Of a DNA stretch of 64,000 nucleotides, positions 1 to 10,714 are shown in pieces; positions within the stretch are counted from its first letter, which is position 1, and the number at the start of each line of letters is the position of its first letter. The stretch comes from Pisaster brevispinus (taxonomy: Eukaryota; Echinodermata; Asteroidea; Forcipulatida; Asteriidae): contig JAMKCF010000016.1 in assembly GCA_023634235.1 (NCBI GenBank), positions 1 through 64,000 on the forward strand, given 5' to 3'. The notes under the pieces were generated by a model that saw only the letters and a list, made by a program, of their open reading frames with translations, was not told the DNA's origin and ran no database searches. A program made the position numbers and the translations under genes.

Positions 1-358
1 TCTTCAGTGGGATTTTTGTACACAGAGCTGCACACAGAGAAGAAGAAACGAAATAAAATACAAGGAGGCTCAAATCACACCCATAACAACATCGGATTTG
101 CACAAGGTTTCCACCACTGGAAAGCCACGATTCAGGGCTCTCACCTCGTCGTGGATCCCTGTCTCTGAGCATTTTCTAGGCGGGGCGAGCGGCCCCGGAA
201 TAGGGCTACAACCACCGGCAAGTTAGCCCACGCGCCGGGGCCGAGCAACAACAAAGGCAAGACATGTCCATCCGAAGAATGATTTGAAACAACACCCGAG
301 CTAAGTTTGAGAATAACTCATGAACTAGAAATGCTAGAGAGACGAAATTTGTACCTGA
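1..358 (+). repeat. partial first monomer, cut by the window edge
   Basis: This is the last 358 bp of a monomer (p114-p471). It matches the majority sequence, including the BamHI-containing CG haplotype at p263/p266. The truncation is the window boundary, so the array continues to the left. Confidence 0.95.
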
Positions 359-829
359 GTGTGCCTTGAATTCCACTTCACCCGAACATTAGACTTTTTG
401 GGCCGATGTGCACCATCTTCGTGCCGGAAATGGCCTGCAGGCTGGGACACTCAGAAAGCCACTCAAAAGCATCTTCAGTGGGATTTTTGTACACAGAGCT
501 GCACACAGAGAAGAAGAAACGAAATAAAATACAAGGAGGCTCAAATCACACCCATAACAACATCGGATTTGCACAAGGTTTCCACCACTGGAAAGCCACG
601 ATTCAGGGCTCTCACCTCGTCGTGGATCCCTGTCTCTGAGCATTTTCTAGGCGGGGCGAGCGGCCCCGGAATAGGGCTACAACCACCGGCAAGTTAGCCC
701 ACGCGCCGGGGCCGAGCAACAACAAAGGCAAGACATGTCCATCCGAAGAATGATTTGAAACAACACCCGAGCTAAGTTTGAGAATAACTCATGAACTAGA
801 AATGCTAGAGAGACGAAATTTGTACCTGA
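359..829 (+). repeat. first complete monomer (p32 T variant)
   Basis: It is identical by eye to the majority monomer except for T instead of C at p32 (position 390). The same T is found in about 22 monomers scattered over the window, for example at 10244, 17309, 36146 and 58751, so it is a widespread allele and not a private mutation. Confidence 0.9.
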
Positions 830-903
830 GTGTGCCTTGAATTCCACTTCACCCGAACATCAGACTTTTTGGGCCGATGTGCACCATCTTCGTGCCGGAA
901 ATG

Positions 904-913
904 GCCTGCAGGC
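904..913. other. 10-bp perfect palindrome with SbfI/PstI site in each monomer
   Basis: The sequence gcctgcaggc is its own reverse complement and contains CCTGCAGG. It recurs once per monomer at p75-84. A single base just downstream (p86) is variable: A in monomers 29553 and 38972, T in 47921 and 52630. No function is implied. Confidence 0.85.
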
Positions 914-961
914 TGGGACACTCAGAAAGCCACTCAAAAGCATCTTCAGTGGGATTTTTGT

Positions 962-981
962 ACACAGAGCTGCACACAGAG
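962..981 (+). repeat. 8-bp direct repeat within each monomer
   Basis: The octamer acacagag occurs twice, 12 bp apart (962-969 and 974-981). The 2-bp CA deletion in monomer 54514 falls in the first of these, which fits slippage in a short AC-rich tract. Confidence 0.8.
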
Positions 982-1010
982 AAGAAGAAACGAAATAAAA
1001 TACAAGGAGG
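974..1010 (+). other. purine/A-rich tract within each monomer
   Basis: After the direct repeat comes a run made almost only of A and G with a few C and T (gagaagaagaaacgaaat, then aaaatacaaggagg). It is the strongest strand asymmetry in the monomer. One 1-bp deletion (monomer 45566) and one transition (p170 A to G, monomers 31437, 45566, 48392) fall here. It could influence bending or nucleosome placement, but this is inference. Confidence 0.7.
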
Positions 1011-1121
1011 CTCAAATCACACCCATAACAACATCGGATTTGCACAAGGTTTCCACCACTGGAAAGCCACGATTCAGGGCTCTCACCTCGTCGTGGATCC
1101 CTGTCTCTGAGCATTTTCTAG

Positions 1122-1191
1122 GCGGGGCGAGCGGCCCCGGAATAGGGCTACAACCACCGGCAAGTTAGCCCACGCGCCGGGGCCGAGCAAC
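1122..1191. other. GC-rich segment with composite hairpin, one per monomer
   Basis: These 70 bp are about 73% GC and hold 9 of the monomer's 21 CpGs. An outer 9-bp perfect inverted repeat (cggccccgg at 1132-1140, ccggggccg at 1177-1185) encloses an inner 6-bp one (gggcta at 1145-1150, tagccc at 1166-1171) with a 15-nt apical loop and a 4 x 5-nt internal loop. A competing 6-bp hairpin with a 5-nt loop is possible at 1123-1139. Substitutions in some monomers weaken the stems (p306/p311, p341, p316, p351) and I see no compensating changes, so the structure is real as an inverted repeat but selection for it is not shown. Confidence 0.75.
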
Positions 1192-1771
1192 AACAAAGGC
1201 AAGACATGTCCATCCGAAGAATGATTTGAAACAACACCCGAGCTAAGTTTGAGAATAACTCATGAACTAGAAATGCTAGAGAGACGAAATTTGTACCTGA
1301 GTGTGCCTTGAATTCCACTTCACCCGAACATCAGACTTTTTGGGCCGATGTGCACCATCTTCGTGCCGGAAATGGCCTGCAGGCTGGGACACTCAGAAAG
1401 CCACTCAAAAGCATCTTCAGTGGGATTTTTGTACACAGAGCTGCACACAGAGAAGAAGAAACGAAATAAAATACAAGGAGGCTCAAATCACACCCATAAC
1501 AACATCGGATTTGCACAAGGTTTCCACCACTGGAAAGCCACGATTCAGGGCTCTCACCTCGTCGTGGATCCCTGTCTCTGAGCATTTTCTAGGCGGGGCG
1601 AGCGGCCCCGGAATAGGGCTACAACCACCGGCAAGTTAGCCCACGCGCCGGGGCCGAGCAACAACAAAGGCAAGACATGTCCATCCGAAGAATGATTTGA
1701 AACAACACCCGAGCTAAGTTTGAGAATAACTCATGAACTAGAAATGCTAGAGAGACGAAATTTGTACCTGA

Positions 1772-4123
1772 GTGTGCCTTGAATTCCACTTCACCCGAAC
1801 ATCAGACTTTTTGGGCCGATGTGCACCATCTTCGTGCCGGAAATGGCCTGCAGGCTGGGACACTCAGAAAGCCACTCAAAAGCATCTTCAGTGGGATTTT
1901 TGTACACAGAGCTGCACACAGAGAAGAAGAAACGAAATAAAATACAAGGAGGCTCAAATCACACCCATAACAACATCGGATTTGCACAAGGTTTCCACCA
2001 CTGGAAAGCCACGATTCAGGGCTCTCACCTCGTCATGCCCTGTCTCTGAGCATTTTCTAGGCGGGGCGAGCGGCCCCGGAATAGGGCTACAACCACCGGC
2101 AAGTTAGCCCACGCGCCGGGGCCGAGCAACAACAAAGGCAAGACATGTCCATCCGAAGAATGATTTGAAACAACACCCGAGCTAAGTTTGAGAATAACTC
2201 ATGAACTAGAAATGCTAGAGAGACGAAATTTGTACCTGAGTGTGCCTTGAATTCCACTTCACCCGAACATCAGACTTTTTGGGCCGATGTGCACCATCTT
2301 CGTGCCGGAAATGGCCTGCAGGCTGGGACACTCAGAAAGCCACTCAAAAGCATCTTCAGTGGGATTTTTGTACACAGAGCTGCACACAGAGAAGAAGAAA
2401 CGAAATAAAATACAAGGAGGCTCAAATCACACCCATAACAACATCGGATTTGCACAAGGTTTCCACCACTGGAAAGCCACGATTCAGGGCTCTCACCTCG
2501 TCGTGGATCCCTGTCTCTGAGCATTTTCTAGGCGGGGCGAGCGGCCCCGGAATAGGGCTACAACCACCGGCAAGTTAGCCCACGCGCCGGGGCCGAGCAA
2601 CAACAAAGGCAAGACATGTCCATCCGAAGAATGATTTGAAACAACACCCGAGCTAAGTTTGAGAATAACTCATGAACTAGAAATGCTAGAGAGACGAAAT
2701 TTGTACCTGAGTGTGCCTTGAATTCCACTTCACCCGAACATCAGACTTTTTGGGCCGATGTGCACCATCTTCGTGCCGGAAATGGCCTGCAGGCTGGGAC
2801 ACTCAGAAAGCCACTCAAAAGCATCTTCAGTGGGATTTTTGTACACAGAGCTGCACACAGAGAAGAAGAAACGAAATAAAATACAAGGAGGCTCAAATCA
2901 CACCCATAACAACATCGGATTTGCACAAGGTTTCCACCACTGGAAAGCCACGATTCAGGGCTCTCACCTCGTCGTGGATCCCTGTCTCTGAGCATTTTCT
3001 AGGCGGGGCGAGCGGCCCCGGAATAGGGCTACAACCACCGGCAAGTTAGCCCACGCGCCGGGGCCGAGCAACAACAAAGGCAAGACATGTCCATCCGAAG
3101 AATGATTTGAAACAACACCCGAGCTAAGTTTGAGAATAACTCATGAACTAGAAATGCTAGAGAGACGAAATTTGTACCTGAGTGTGCCTTGAATTCCACT
3201 TCACCCGAACATCAGACTTTTTGGGCCGATGTGCACCATCTTCGTGCCGGAAATGGCCTGCAGGCTGGGACACTCAGAAAGCCACTCAAAAGCATCTTCA
3301 GTGGGATTTTTGTACACAGAGCTGCACACAGAGAAGAAGAAACGAAATAAAATACAAGGAGGCTCAAATCACACCCATAACAACATCGGATTTGCACAAG
3401 GTTTCCACCACTGGAAAGCCACGATTCAGGGCTCTCACCTCGTCGTGGATCCCTGTCTCTGAGCATTTTCTAGGCGGGGCGAGCGGCCCCGGAATAGGGC
3501 TACAACCACCGGCAAGTTAGCCCACGCGCCGGGGCCGAGCAACAACAAAGGCAAGACATGTCCATCCGAAGAATGATTTGAAACAACACCCGAGCTAAGT
3601 TTGAGAATAACTCATGAACTAGAAATGCTAGAGAGACGAAATTTGTACCTGAGTGTGCCTTGAATTCCACTTCACCCGAACATCAGACTTTTTGGGCCGA
3701 TGTGCACCATCTTCGTGCCGGAAATGGCCTGCAGGCTGGGACACTCAGAAAGCCACTCAAAAGCATCTTCAGTGGGATTTTTGTACACAGAGCTGCACAC
3801 AGAGAAGAAGAAACGAAATAAAATACAAGGAGGCTCAAATCACACCCATAACAACATCGGATTTGCACAAGGTTTCCACCACTGGAAAGCCACGATTCAG
3901 GGCTCTCACCTCGTCGTGGATCCCTGTCTCTGAGCATTTTCTAGGCGGGGCGAGCGGCCCCGGAATAGGGCTACAACCACCGGCAAGTTAGCCCACGCGC
4001 CGGGGCCGAGCAACAACAAAGGCAAGACATGTCCATCCGAAGAATGATTTGAAACAACACCCGAGCTAAGTTTGAGAATAACTCATGAACTAGAAATGCT
4101 AGAGAGACGAAATTTGTACCTGA
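1772..4123 (+). repeat. 2352-bp five-monomer unit, headed by the first 468-bp variant
   Basis: The monomer at 1772 is 468 bp. At 2031-2040 the consensus gat of the BamHI site is missing, and the G of the preceding CpG is A (cgtcatgccc), which also destroys the BamHI site. The next monomer with exactly this compound change starts at 4124, 2352 bp (4 x 471 + 468) later. The four monomers between are consensus. The simplest reading is one 5-mer tandem duplication, but because the rest of the block is uniform the duplication boundaries cannot be placed. Confidence 0.75.
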
Positions 4124-4591
4124 GTGTGCCTTGAATTCCACTTCACCCGAACATCAGACTTTTTGGGCCGATGTGCACCATCTTCGTGCCGGAAATGGCC
4201 TGCAGGCTGGGACACTCAGAAAGCCACTCAAAAGCATCTTCAGTGGGATTTTTGTACACAGAGCTGCACACAGAGAAGAAGAAACGAAATAAAATACAAG
4301 GAGGCTCAAATCACACCCATAACAACATCGGATTTGCACAAGGTTTCCACCACTGGAAAGCCACGATTCAGGGCTCTCACCTCGTCATGCCCTGTCTCTG
4401 AGCATTTTCTAGGCGGGGCGAGCGGCCCCGGAATAGGGCTACAACCACCGGCAAGTTAGCCCACGCGCCGGGGCCGAGCAACAACAAAGGCAAGACATGT
4501 CCATCCGAAGAATGATTTGAAACAACACCCGAGCTAAGTTTGAGAATAACTCATGAACTAGAAATGCTAGAGAGACGAAATTTGTACCTGA
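4124..4591 (+). repeat. second copy of the 468-bp deletion variant
   Basis: It has the same gat deletion with adjacent CpG G-to-A change (A at 4387) as the monomer at 1772. Two independent origins of this compound change are unlikely, so it is a copy of that monomer. Confidence 0.88.
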
Positions 4592-7500
4592 GTGTGCCTT
4601 GAATTCCACTTCACCCGAACATCAGACTTTTTGGGCCGATGTGCACCATCTTCGTGCCGGAAATGGCCTGCAGGCTGGGACACTCAGAAAGCCACTCAAA
4701 AGCATCTTCAGTGGGATTTTTGTACACAGAGCTGCACACAGAGAAGAAGAAACGAAATAAAATACAAGGAGGCTCAAATCACACCCATAACAACATCGGA
4801 TTTGCACAAGGTTTCCACCACTGGAAAGCCACGATTCAGGGCTCTCACCTCGTCGTGGATCCCTGTCTCTGAGCATTTTCTAGGCGGGGCGAGCGGCCCC
4901 GGAATAGGGCTACAACCACCGGCAAGTTAGCCCACGCGCCGGGGCCGAGCAACAACAAAGGCAAGACATGTCCATCCGAAGAATGATTTGAAACAACACC
5001 CGAGCTAAGTTTGAGAATAACTCATGAACTAGAAATGCTAGAGAGACGAAATTTGTACCTGAGTGTGCCTTGAATTCCACTTCACCCGAACATCAGACTT
5101 TTTGGGCCGATGTGCACCATCTTCGTGCCGGAAATGGCCTGCAGGCTGGGACACTCAGAAAGCCACTCAAAAGCATCTTCAGTGGGATTTTTGTACACAG
5201 AGCTGCACACAGAGAAGAAGAAACGAAATAAAATACAAGGAGGCTCAAATCACACCCATAACAACATCGGATTTGCACAAGGTTTCCACCACTGGAAAGC
5301 CACGATTCAGGGCTCTCACCTCGTCGTGGATCCCTGTCTCTGAGCATTTTCTAGGCGGGGCGAGCGGCCCCGGAATAGGGCTACAACCACCGGCAAGTTA
5401 GCCCACGCGCCGGGGCCGAGCAACAACAAAGGCAAGACATGTCCATCCGAAGAATGATTTGAAACAACACCCGAGCTAAGTTTGAGAATAACTCATGAAC
5501 TAGAAATGCTAGAGAGACGAAATTTGTACCTGAGTGTGCCTTGAATTCCACTTCACCCGAACATCAGACTTTTTGGGCCGATGTGCACCATCTTCGTGCC
5601 GGAAATGGCCTGCAGGCTGGGACACTCAGAAAGCCACTCAAAAGCATCTTCAGTGGGATTTTTGTACACAGAGCTGCACACAGAGAAGAAGAAACGAAAT
5701 AAAATACAAGGAGGCTCAAATCACACCCATAACAACATCGGATTTGCACAAGGTTTCCACCACTGGAAAGCCACGATTCAGGGCTCTCACCTCGTCGTGG
5801 ATCCCTGTCTCTGAGCATTTTCTAGGCGGGGCGAGCGGCCCCGGAATAGGGCTACAACCACCGGCAAGTTAGCCCACGCGCCGGGGCCGAGCAACAACAA
5901 AGGCAAGACATGTCCATCCGAAGAATGATTTGAAACAACACCCGAGCTAAGTTTGAGAATAACTCATGAACTAGAAATGCTAGAGAGACGAAATTTGTAC
6001 CTGAGTGTGCCTTGAATTCCACTTCACCCGAACATCAGACTTTTTGGGCCGATGTGCACCATCTTCGTGCCGGAAATGGCCTGCAGGCTGGGACACTCAG
6101 AAAGCCACTCAAAAGCATCTTCAGTGGGATTTTTGTACACAGAGCTGCACACAGAGAAGAAGAAACGAAATAAAATACAAGGAGGCTCAAATCACACCCA
6201 TAACAACATCGGATTTGCACAAGGTTTCCACCACTGGAAAGCCACGATTCAGGGCTCTCACCTCGTCGTGGATCCCTGTCTCTGAGCATTTTCTAGGCGG
6301 GGCGAGCGGCCCCGGAATAGGGCTACAACCACCGGCAAGTTAGCCCACGCGCCGGGGCCGAGCAACAACAAAGGCAAGACATGTCCATCCGAAGAATGAT
6401 TTGAAACAACACCCGAGCTAAGTTTGAGAATCACTCATGAACTAGAAATGCTAGAGAGACGAAATGTGTACCTGAGTGTGCCTTGAATTCCACTTCACCC
6501 GAACATCAGACTTTTTGGGCCGATGTGCACCATCTTCGTGCCGGAAATGGCCTGCAGGCTGGGACACTCAGAAAGCCACTCAAAAGCATCTTCAGTGGGA
6601 TTTTTGTACACAGAGCTGCACACAGAGAAGAAGAAACGAAATAAAATACAAGGAGGCTCAAATCACACCCATAACAACATCGGATTTGCACAAGGTTTCC
6701 ACCACTGGAAAGCCACGATTCAGGGCTCTCACCTCGTCGTGGATCCCTGTCTCTGAGCATTTTCTAGGCGGGGCGAGCGGCCCCGGAATAGGGCTACAAC
6801 CACCGGCAAGTTAGCCCACGCGCCGGGGCCGAGCAACAACAAAGGCAAGACATGTCCATCCGAAGAATGATTTGAAACAACACCCGAGCTAAGTTTGAGA
6901 ATAACTCATGAACTAGAAATGCTAGAGAGACGAAATTTGTACCTGAGTGTGCCTTGAATTCCACTTCACCCGAACATCAGACTTTTTGGGCCGATGTGCA
7001 CCATCTTCGTGCCGGAAATGGCCTGCAGGCTGGGACACTCAGAAAGCCACTCAAAAGCATCTTCAGTGGGATTTTTGTACACAGAGCTGCACACAGAGAA
7101 GAAGAAACGAAATAAAATACAAGGAGGCTCAAATCACACCCATAACAACATCGGATTTGCACAAGGTTTCCACCACTGGAAAGCCACGATTCAGGGCTCT
7201 CACCTCGTCGTGGATCCCTGTCTCTGAGCATTTTCTAGGCGGGGCGAGCGGCCCCGGAATAGGGCTACAACCACCGGCAAGTTAGCCCACGCGCCGGGGC
7301 CGAGCAACAACAAAGGCAAGACATGTCCATCCGAAGAATGATTTGAAACAACACCCGAGCTAAGTTTGAGAATAACTCATGAACTAGAAATGCTAGAGAG
7401 ACGAAATTTGTACCTGAGTGTGCCTTGAATTCCACTTCACCCGAACATCAGACTTTTTGGGCCGATGTGCACCATCTTCGTGCCGGAAATGGCCTGCAGG

Positions 7501-8830
7501 CTGGGACACTCAGAAAGCCACTCAAAAGCATCTTCAGTGGGATTTTTGTACACAGAGCTGCACACAGAGAAGAAGAAACGAAATAAAATACAAGGAGGCT
7601 CAAATCACACCCATAACAACATCGGATTTGCACAAGGTTTCCACCACTGGAAAGCCACGATTCAGGGCTCTCACCTCGTCGTGGATCCCTGTCTCTGAGC
7701 ATTTTCTAGGCGGGGCGAGCGGCCCCGGAATAGGGCTACAACCACCGGCAAGTTAGCCCACGCGCCGGGGCCGAGCAACAACAAAGGCAAGACATGTCCA
7801 TCCGAAGAATGATTTGAAACAACACCCGAGCTAAGTTTGAGAATAACTCATGAACTAGAAATGCTAGAGAGACGAAATTTGTACCTGAGTGTGCCTTGAA
7901 TTCCACTTCACCCGAACATCAGACTTTTTGGGCCGATGTGCACCATCTTCGTGCCGGAAATGGCCTGCAGGCTGGGACACTCAGAAAGCCACTCAAAAGC
8001 ATCTTCAGTGGGATTTTTGTACACAGAGCTGCACACAGAGAAGAAGAAACGAAATAAAATACAAGGAGGCTCAAATCACACCCATAACAACATCGGATTT
8101 GCACAAGGTTTCCACCACTGGAAAGCCACGATTCAGGGCTCTCACCTCGTCGTGGATCCCTGTCTCTGAGCATTTTCTAGGCGGGGCGAGCGGCCCCGGA
8201 ATAGGGCTACAACCACCGGCAAGTTAGCCCACGCGCCGGGGCCGAGCAACAACAAAGGCAAGACATGTCCATCCGAAGAATGATTTGAAACAACACCCGA
8301 GCTAAGTTTGAGAATAACTCATGAACTAGAAATGCTAGAGAGACGAAATTTGTACCTGAGTGTGCCTTGAATTCCACTTCACCCGAACATCAGACTTTTT
8401 GGGCCGATGTGCACCATCTTCGTGCCGGAAATGGCCTGCAGGCTGGGACACTCAGAAAGCCACTCAAAAGCATCTTCAGTGGGATTTTTGTACACAGAGC
8501 TGCACACAGAGAAGAAGAAACGAAATAAAATACAAGGAGGCTCAAATCACACCCATAACAACATCGGATTTGCACAAGGTTTCCACCACTGGAAAGCCAC
8601 GATTCAGGGCTCTCACCTCGTCGTGGATCCCTGTCTCTGAGCATTTTCTAGGCGGGGCGAGCGGCCCCGGAATAGGGCTACAACCACCGGCAAGTTAGCC
8701 CACGCGCCGGGGCCGAGCAACAACAAAGGCAAGACATGTCCATCCGAAGAATGATTTGAAACAACACCCGAGCTAAGTTTGAGAATAACTCATGAACTAG
8801 AAATGCTAGAGAGACGAAATTTGTACCTGA

Positions 8831-10714
8831 GTGTGCCTTGAATTCCACTTCACCCGAACATCAGACTTTTTGGGCCGATGTGCACCATCTTCGTGCCGGA
8901 AATGGCCTGCAGGCTGGGACACTCAGAAAGCCACTCAAAAGCATCTTCAGTGGGATTTTTGTACACAGAGCTGCACACAGAGAAGAAGAAACGAAATAAA
9001 ATACAAGGAGGCTCAAATCACACCCATAACAACATCGGATTTGCACAAGGTTTCCACCACTGGAAAGCCACGATTCAGGGCTCTCACCTCGTTGTGGATC
9101 CCTGTCTCTGAGCATTTTCTAGGCGGGGCGAGCGGCCCCGGAATAGGGCTACAACCACCGGCAAGTTAGCCCACGCGCCGGGGCCGAGCAACAACAAAGG
9201 CAAGACATGTCCATCCGAAGAATGATTTGAAACAACACCCGAGCTAAGTTTGAGAATAACTCATGAACTAGAAATGCTAGAGAGACGAAATTTGTACCTG
9301 AGTGTGCCTTGAATTCCACTTCACCCGAACATCAGACTTTTTGGGCCGATGTGCACCATCTTCGTGCCGGAAATGGCCTGCAGGCTGGGACACTCAGAAA
9401 GCCACTCAAAAGCATCTTCAGTGGGATTTTTGTACACAGAGCTGCACACAGAGAAGAAGAAACGAAATAAAATACAAGGAGGCTCAAATCACACCCATAA
9501 CAACATCGGATTTGCACAAGGTTTCCACCACTGGAAAGCCACGATTCAGGGCTCTCACCTCGTCGTAGATCCCTGTCTCTGAGCATTTTCTAGGCGGGGC
9601 GAGCGGCCCCGGAATAGGGCTACAACCACCGGCAAGTTAGCCCACGCGCCGGGGCCGAGCAACAACAAAGGCAAGACATGTCCATCCGAAGAATGATTTG
9701 AAACAACACCCGAGCTAAGTTTGAGAATAACTCATGAACTAGAAATGCTAGAGAGACGAAATTTGTACCTGAGTGTGCCTTGAATTCCACTTCACCCGAA
9801 CATCAGACTTTTTGGGCCGATGTGCACCATCTTCGTGCCGGAAATGGCCTGCAGGCTGGGACACTCAGAAAGCCACTCAAAAGCATCTTCAGTGGGATTT
9901 TTGTACACAGAGCTGCACACAGAGAAGAAGAAACGAAATAAAATACAAGGAGGCTCAAATCACACCCATAACAATATCGGATTTGCACAAGGTTTCCACC
10001 ACTGGAAAGCCACGATTCAGGGCTCTCACCTCGTTGTGGATCCCTGTCTCTGAGCATTTTCTAGGCGGGGCGAGCGGCCCCGGAATAGGGCTACAACCAC
10101 CGGCAAGTTAGCCCACGCGCCGGGGCCGAGCAACAACAAAGGCAAGACATGTCCATCCGAAGAATGATTTGAAACAACACCCGAGCTAAGTTTGAGAATA
10201 ACTCATGAACTAGAAATGCTAGAGAGACGAAATTTGTACCTGAGTGTGCCTTGAATTCCACTTCACCCGAACATTAGACTTTTTGGGCCGATGTGCACCA
10301 TCTTCGTGCCGGAAATGGCCTGCAGGCTGGGACACTCAGAAAGCCACTCAAAAGCATCTTCAGTGGGATTTTTGTACACAGAGCTGCACACAGAGAAGAA
10401 GAAACGAAATAAAATACAAGGAGGCTCAAATCACACCCATAACAACATCGGATTTGCACAAGGTTTCCACCACTGGAAAGCCACGATTCAGGGCTCTCAC
10501 CTCGTCGTGGATCCCTGTCTCTGAGCATTTTCTAGGCGGGGCGAGCGGCCCCGGAATAGGGCTACAACCACCGGCAAGTTAGCCCACGCGCCGGGGCCGA
10601 GCAACAACAAAGGCAAGACATGTCCATCCGAAGAATGATTTGAAACAACACCCGAGCTAAGTTTGAGAATAACTCATGAACTAGAAATGCTAGAGAGACG
10701 AAATTTGTACCTGA
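8831..10714 (+). repeat. four mixed monomers after the homogeneous block
   Basis: Diagnostic variants begin abruptly here. 8831 has T at p263. 9302 has A at p266 and so loses BamHI. 9773 has T at p203 and p263. 10244 has T at p32. The p203 T recurs at 11186 and 13070 in the neighbouring 4-mer repeat. Confidence 0.85.

Larger units (their letters stand above)
830..1300 (+). repeat. reference consensus monomer, 471 bp
   Basis: This copy carries the majority base at every variable site I recognised and serves as the reference. In order it holds the EcoRI site (p10-15), a 10-bp palindrome containing SbfI (p75-84), a short direct repeat (p133-152), a purine- and A-rich tract (about p145-181), an AAC/CAC-rich stretch with the hypervariable p219, the variable p260-p272 segment with BamHI, a 70-bp segment of about 73% GC with a composite hairpin (p293-p362), and a more AT-rich tail (p363-471). 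I see no internal subrepeats. Its open frames are short, overlap one another on both strands, and are broken in sister copies. Confidence 0.93.
830..8830 (+). repeat. homogeneous block of 17 near-identical monomers
   Basis: The monomers starting at 830, 1301, 1772 and onward to 8360 look identical by eye. The exceptions are the 3-bp deletion variant at 1772 and 4124, and two private substitutions in the tail of the monomer at 6005 (A to C at 6432, T to G at 6466). Every later stretch of similar length carries many more variants. This suggests the most recent amplification or homogenisation in the window. Over-collapsed or over-expanded assembly is the main alternative. Confidence 0.88.

Noticed and set aside
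359..829. Three-fold internal subrepeat structure within the monomer
   Set aside because: Some AAC-rich words recur (ataacaacatc, gcaacaacaaagg), but I could not align the thirds. The similarity is limited to low-complexity words.
888..904. CENP-B box-like sequence cttcgtgccggaaatgg
   Set aside because: It begins like the mammalian box, but the spacing to the ggaaa part is two bases too long and the terminal cggg core is missing. The match is to a short string and is probably chance.
877..1110. Recurrent 77-residue ATG-initiated plus-strand open frame
   Set aside because: It overlaps the two frames above, has no domain, and is broken by stops in 33792, 38030 and 50747. Noncoding by all signs visible.
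860..1114. Recurrent 84-residue minus-strand open frame with a hydrophobic stretch
   Set aside because: The hydrophobic run is the complement of the purine/A-rich tract. No family resemblance, no promoter or splice context, and it is shortened in several copies (1772, 4124, 28140, 34263).
830..1168. Recurrent 112-residue plus-strand open frame in each monomer
   Set aside because: It opens with GTG, overlaps other frames on both strands, has no recognisable domain, and is cut by stops (CA and TA haplotypes; p86 A in 29553 and 38972) or shifted by indels in many sister copies. It persists because the DNA is homogenised.
1077..1182. G-quadruplex in the GC-rich region
   Set aside because: The plus-strand G runs (at about 1077, 1124, 1145 and 1179) are separated by loops of roughly 17-44 nt, too long for a confident quadruplex. 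The inverted repeat is a better description.
1261..1290. Promoter or TATA-like element in the AT-rich tail
   Set aside because: No TATA box, initiator pair or consistent upstream element is visible. A-rich words near gaaatttgtac are ordinary for the composition.
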